A DNA stretch of 64,000 nt from Setophaga petechia (taxonomy: Eukaryota > Chordata > Aves > Passeriformes > Parulidae): NCBI GenBank assembly GCA_024362935.1, contig JANCRA010000001.1, positions 63,764,930 through 63,828,929 on the forward strand, written 5' to 3'. The notes beneath the pieces are model-generated. The model worked only from the letters and a program-made list of their open reading frames with translations. It was not told the origin of the DNA and ran no database searches. The position numbers were made by a program, and so were the translations under genes. Positions within the stretch are counted from its first letter, which is position 1. Each line of letters starts with the position of its first letter. Shown here in pieces: positions 57,746 through 64,000 of the stretch.

Positions 57746-60700
57746 GGATGCCAAAATTGAATTTGATCTTCTCTGTTGGTATTCTAGTGTAATTTTCTAA
57801 TCCTCTCTTATTCCAGAGAGAACTGTGGCATTTTGATTTATTTTTCCTCTACAATCTACATTGCCCTAAGCTAAGCAGAAGGTTTCTGGAGAAGAATGCA
57901 AGACCCTTGTCACAGTGCAGTGTTCCAAAGTCCCAAACTGGTGCTCTGCTTGCTAAAGTGAGCAAGGCATGCTCTGGCCCCTGGGTCTTTTTATATTAGC
58001 CTCTCTGGCAGTGAAATACTACCTTTTTCAGGAAAAAGAAATTAAATAAATCTGAAATCCACCTCTGACTACCTCTAGTCCCAGCTACAGGTCCTTGATG
58101 AGACTTACTAAGCCAGTTGTGTGTGTCTGAAGCTTGGAGCTGTTTGATGCAAAAACTGTCAGGATTATCTTCCCCACAGTGTGGCTAAACTGGCAAACTA
58201 GTTCATCATTTGTCTCCTGGATGAGGGAGTTTGGGGAATTCCTGGGCTCCCAGCAGGGATTTAAGTCTCACTTGCTTTGGTGACAGTTCTGCTCTGTCTG
58301 TTAACAGTGGTGACAGTCTCAGGTAATCATTCCTTCATGCTCACACGGGCTGTCTCTTCCCTGTGCTTAATTGTGTTCAAGTACTAAAGCAGAGTTCAGC
58401 AGGGGAAAATGCACCTTTTAAAAATGGGCAGCACATTCACTCATTATCTGCACTGATCATGGTGAAAAGAAGTTAAAGTAAAACCCTAGTGTCTTAGAAC
58501 CATGCTGCTCCTGGCTCTCATGATGAGCTGTGGGCATGGACTGTGTTTGGAATGGGCCTGTGAGAGCTGTGGCTTGAAAGGCCACGTTGTGACCAACATT
58601 TGGGAAAAGAGATGTTTGTGTTTTTTGACCCTGAGCTAATTTACATGCTTCCAGGGACTGCAAGCCCTGGAAGTGCTGACAGCAGATGGCTCAGAATATT
58701 CTCACAGGAGAGTGTGAAGTAACTGGAGAGATGGGATAATTGCATTCGTGCTGTTGGCCCTAAAGTCCAGAGCTGTTACAGGCTGTGAAGGAGCACAAAA
58801 AAAAGAGTTGACCACGATGGATGTGCAGTAGTAACAAGGTGAAATTGCATTGCCCTTTCCACAGAACTGATAGCCTGTTAAATATTCCACTGCAAACAGG
58901 AGTAAATGAACAGGCAGAGGTTCCTCAGATGTCTGGCAAAAACGTTGTTAATTCAGTTGTGTAGCCAGGGTTGAACAAGTGGCTCAAAGCTGAGAACTGT
59001 CTTGCACTCCATTTGTTTATTTTTAAAAGTTTGTGCTTCCTCCCATTTTTCTTGGCCATTCTGTTGAATATATTCGACAAGGAAATAGGGACTGTATAAC
59101 TGGAAGCATTTCCAGATGGGTTCTGTGCTACAAGAGGGAATACAATCTGTGGGACATACATAATATATGGAAACAAGGGCTACACACCTAAGGCTTGAAA
59201 GTACATTGAGCACAGTAAATCTGAAGTGAATCCACACCTGAAGGAGTAGAAGGCACTCATCATCAGCATGTATGGCTGCCAGTGCCTTCCTCAAATAAAA
59301 TTTTCAAGGAGGCAACAGGAGTGACAGTAATGAATGCTTTGCTATCTCTCAAGCCAAGTAGCAAAATCTCTGCTGGTGAATTGATCTGTTTTGCTTCTTA
59401 TCTTATATATGTAGAGCTGGAAACACATAGAAGAACACAGCATCAGAACCCTATCCCATACCCCAAAGTGTTGGCTCTGTGAGCTTCCTCCAGGGGATTT
59501 TACAGAAACCATGGCTTCATGTCTCATTGCACATGTCTCAATAAATAGTAAAGACAAGCATTTTGCATTAGAGATGGTACAGTAAAACAGCAAGGTTATT
59601 AATTTATTTGCCTCTAGCAAAAGCATTTCATGGCTGTAGCCGTCAGCTCAAATTATTTGTTACAGTGTCTCGACTTCTTTGAGTATTGTTTATCTGACAG
59701 TATTTACACAGAAGCTCATTTGTGAGAGGTTTAAACATTTTTGCAGGGTGAAGTTGGTATGTGTTTAACATAAATACAAATTATTTTATAAAATGAGGGC
59801 AAGACACAGACCAAAACTGCCTTTAAACTGCTGCTGAATTCACAACAGGGAGCTGGACTTACATGGGTTTTAGTACTTCAGATTCCTCCCCAATCCTTTT
59901 ATTTTCTCTAAAGCAATTTCCAGCAAAACCTCATCTTATTTCCCCTTGCTGAGACAGACCTAAGCATCCCCCATTCTTTCAGAATGTCCAAATTCCCTTA
60001 GGCAGACACCCAGGAATGTGTAATTTAAAAACAACAACAAAAAAAAGGAAAGAAATGAGAAGAAAAATATGATGGCTGCAAAGGTAATACTGCACTCATA
60101 ACCAATTTTAAAAAATAGACAAATATAAAATATCCTCTTGAGTGTAAAACCTTAGCAGGTAGGTATTAGCACTTGATTTATATTCGTACATATTTGATAG
60201 GTAAAAATTTAATTTGCATCTCATATGCATACTACTGCTATTTTTGCATCTCATCTTACAATGGATACTGCTCTGTAAAGATGACAGGTGGATAAATCTC
60301 TGATTCTTTCATCAGAATGAAAGTGTCTGTAAGTTTATCTCCTTCCTCAAGAAAAAATGAAGCCTTCTCATTCCTGCCTGGACGATCATGGGAAAGGAAA
60401 AAGTAATGTTTTTAGGGTGTTTTAAGTTTTCATTTTGTTGTGGGAAATGTTGGGGGTCTTGTTCTATCCTGAGCTATCTCTATTCTGCCAGCAGATTCCA
60501 GACATTCCCTGCAATGTTTTCAGAAATTAACTTCATGGCTAAGTTATATATGAACAAGAGAGTGTGCAGAAAGACAAAAACTAGGGGAAAATTTAAAACA
60601 GCAAGATTCCCATTTTGTATTTTTTTTGAGAAAGAACTAAGGTGACTCTTTCTCAGAGTTCTTTCCCTGCTCATGTTTTTAGGGAGGGTTGCTTTTTCCA

Positions 60701-63700
60701 TCAATTCATCTGTGACCTGGAGGAGCCATGGTGACAGATTCTCAGATTGTCCCCAGAGTCATTCAAGCCCTGGGGTGATGTTTGTTCTGCCTCTAACAAA
60801 GGCCAAGATATTGGATTATAGCATAGTCTCTGCCATAAATTTAGTATTTCCTCTCTTTAAAACCATCAATTTCGGTTGTATTGTCATTATGTTCCTTCAA
60901 AAGTCTTTGCAACTGAAACCTTTCCAGAAGGTGAAAAATTAAATTTCCTGTCTGAGAAGTAAAGAGATAATATCTGCCTGGGTTCCTGTTTCTCTACAAA
61001 AGCTCTACCATTGGATAAAATATGCCAATTTAACTTCTTTTTGGCATTATTGGCATCATGAATTGTTACATGGAACTTTTGGTTCTGCAGCCCTTGGTGA
61101 ATTCTTTTGGTGATATGTCCATTATTTTAGAAATGATTTTGTATATGACACAAAAGAGAGAGTTGCTCTGCTGATGACAAATGCATGTGCAATACCCCTG
61201 TGAGCAGTTCAGACTTTATAATTCAAGATTTATTCCTGATGCTTGGTCATTCCCTGTGTTATATTGTTCCTTTTATGATGTGAGGAACAAACTTTGAGGG
61301 AAAGGAAGCTGTCTCCTGTTTTTAGAAGACTTGTCCAAGCTAAAAGCCACTACTATGACTTTGTTGGTAGTCTCACACCTTGGTTTTTGATGGTCCAGTG
61401 CTGCTGGAATTGTAGTTCCTGGATGTGTATCTAATTTCTCCATTGTGTAAGACACATATCATGAAAGTGATGTTCTCCTTCCAGAAGTTCTCAGCTTGAA
61501 ATGATACAGTAGAAGTAAAGGTAGGAAGTAGTATCACAAAATCTGTTGAAAGTGATAAAAAGATCCAGTTACTCAGCCTGCTGCGGAACTTTCAGGCAAA
61601 GTGAAAAGTGAGCTTTTTATCCCAAAGCAGAAAGATTTGCAGGATTTTCTAAAAATAGCCTTTTAGCTGTGATTTTTTGAAGCAGACAAGTAAAGCAGAT
61701 TAAATTAATACTCAAAACAATCAGCAAACATGACACTTCTGCGGGCACAACTCCGAGACAAAGAGACTCTTTTTCTGTGTCAGTGATATTCCTGAAATAT
61801 GGTTGGTGCACTTAGTTTCAGATTTGATGGTTGTTAACATTTCTGAAGTGTCTGAAACGCTGGCTTGGTTCTACTGTCATGTACTTTTTGAATTGATAGT
61901 GTTTTGTAATCCTGTTGTTTGCTGATGAATATTTGCACATTTTCTTGGGCTTATGCCCATAATTTACAAGGAGATGCTTTGTAGACTGCAAAAAACCCCA
62001 GAAAATTTCTTGTCTGGGTATACTCAGACAAACTAAAATAAACCTTCAATTCCAAGATATGATACATGCTATTCCTGCTTTGAACACTGTACCTTCATCA
62101 CATGTGACCTTGGTGTTTGATGATTTGGCATAGTGCCACAGCAGAATTCGATGATCCACTGGAAATCGTGATTCTTTCATGTGGGAAACAATAAAAAGCA
62201 TATGGTATCAATTATACTTCACTATTTCTCTGAGAATTCAAGCACTAGAAATAAAAAACACTGTCTGAAGACTTTGAATTTCCATTAACTGGAAACAGTT
62301 GGTATAAATTATTTTTACTGAAATTGCTCTACTGGCCCTGGGTAATAAAAGCAAAAATAACATTGGCATTTGATTGACTTCATAGGTGCAAGATATGTCA
62401 TGCTCAGAGGGAGCATAAAGTTCCAGGTTGGGCAGGGGAATCATTTTATTAAACACCATATTTGTCATGGAGAAGCTCTTGGAAAAATCAGTGTCTTGTT
62501 ACCTTAATTTCTACTGCATCTCTGCTGAGCTTGGCAATTTGCTGATCAAATACACTGGGTAGTGAGCATGGTGGTAGCTACACTCAGTGTAGGGAGGTAA
62601 GAAGAGAGGCTTCTAGAGTAATAAGAATTTTGGTGAAAATCAAAGCTGAGTTCTTCAAAGGAGCAGTTTTGCTGGCAGTATTACTAAAGCATGGATTGGA
62701 TCTGGCTTTTGGAAATTTCAGAGCTGTGTATGTTGTGGTGCTTTACTCTCCCAGGGAGCAACTTCATTAGAACTGACCCCACAGAAGTCAGTAACTACTG
62801 TGCAAAAAGTTTCTTTTGTTTCTTTGTTCGTTTGGTCATGATTGAATTACTCTGCTGAATTTAGAGTAAGTCTGAGTGGTGGCATTTCCATTCAATTTCA
62901 ATCAAATCAAACTTATATTACACTGTGTTTATCTTAACACCCAAGATTTATCTTCAGTGCTTATTACCACATTTGGTAAGCAGTCTTTTTTCTATGGTTT
63001 CTGTAATAGAAGCAACTCTATAGAAATAATAGCTTGTACTAAAATAGAAACTTAAACTCAGCTGATAGCAGCTTTGAGATAGAAATTTGAACAGAATACA
63101 TCTGCATTTGTTGTGGGAAAGCAATTAACAAATCAATAAAATGTTTGGTAACCAGGAACTAAAAGAGGAAAGCAAGTTAACTTCCAGATTTCTAAATTAT
63201 GTCTGTGAGGAATAGACTCTTACCCCTGTTAAATATGACTAGAATCAGTGGGGTTGCTTGTGTAATTAAATCCCACCTGGTATTCAGAGGTTATAGAGTT
63301 ACAGTGTAGGTTTATTAGGCAATAAAAAGGGGCAGGGGTAACTCACCTGAGAGCAGCCCTTGTCCATGCTGTTCCTTACGTGGGTATGTTGGTGATAGGG
63401 CTATGTCACAGAATTCACTGTAAATTACTCCTATTTTCTCCAAGTAGTTTTAGCTCCAGTCCTGATGGCTCCATATACAAATGCTTTTGCCAACAGATCC
63501 CAAGTTTAATAATATTAAGAACATCATATGTACTTGGAAAACATTAGCATTTATTTTTATGAAATGGCATCTGATAGTTAAACTGCCATATTTTTTCCAG
63601 ACTTCTTTCATTAGAGAGACTGATGACTATTACTACAAATATCCCATGGAGTATTCAATTATGCTGGAAGGAGGGTGAAAATGATATGCCAGAAGCTATG

Positions 63701-64000
63701 CAAGAGAGATGATGCACATTATTCTAATTTTATGAGGTTGTAGATCTTGGGAAAAGCAGAGATTTATAATGCCACTCCCTGCAATAATTAAGAATGTGTG
63801 TGTCTGATTTATGTATATGTGGTGGGAAGCTGGAGAAGTTGACTGAAAATATCATGGAAAACAGAATCCGTGTCAAAATGATCTGCCCAAAATTCCAAAT
63901 ATAAGTTTATTCTTAGAACTGAAAAAAGTCTTTCTGTGCTTTGATTGTCAGCCATTGTTTTCTCTTTTACTCACAGTGGTTTGAAGTTAGCTAAAAAGAA

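Larger units (their letters stand above)
54031..64000. other. Intergenic sequence, no supported gene
   Basis: It contains the longest open frame of the window (55070-55711, + strand), which has no recognisable domain, a CAG repeat at 55451, an ATA repeat and the hairpin at 57707. The rest is AT-rich sequence in which I can support nothing. Confidence 0.55.

Overview
The window is vertebrate nuclear DNA and almost certainly avian. It is AT-rich, CpG-poor and intron-dominated, with GT-AG introns. I see no mammalian-type SINE or LINE load, and there is one compact solo LTR of the kind common in songbirds. Only one gene can be supported. It is the 3' half of PRDM5, a PR-domain / C2H2 zinc-finger transcriptional regulator, on the + strand. 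Eight exons (842-926, 2198-2355, 7189-7282, 8309-8469, 9868-9961, 21481-21566, 30638-30742, 35317-35481) join in frame into 315 codons plus a TAA stop. They encode eleven consecutive C2H2 fingers and the protein's C-terminus. The PR domain and first fingers must lie upstream of base 1.

Layout: 1-841 is the end of an upstream intron. From 842 to 35481, PRDM5 exons are separated by introns of about 1.0 to 11.5 kb. The largest intron (9962-21480) carries a complete 296-bp solo LTR with perfect 5-bp target-site duplications. It also holds a compact regulatory-looking block at about 19.55-20.13 kb: a perfect 15-bp tandem repeat, a near-consensus CTCF motif, a G-quadruplex motif and a homeodomain-type palindrome. 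The next intron holds a strong 14-bp inverted repeat and a forward CTCF-like motif. The last intron holds a MITE-like 140-bp element with 20-bp terminal inverted repeats. From 35482 there are about 1.4 kb of 3' UTR or near-downstream sequence with three candidate poly(A) signals. After that, about 27 kb contain no recognisable gene, only simple repeats, hairpins, a reverse CTCF motif and a few CpG-richer blocks that could be conserved regulatory DNA.

No operon, CRISPR array, tRNA, rRNA or bacterial-type system is present. The most interesting observations are the repeated two-exon architecture of the finger array, the small inverted-repeat elements, the intact solo LTR, and a possible convergent CTCF pair around the 3' end of PRDM5. 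All function calls for non-coding elements are inferences from motif reading.
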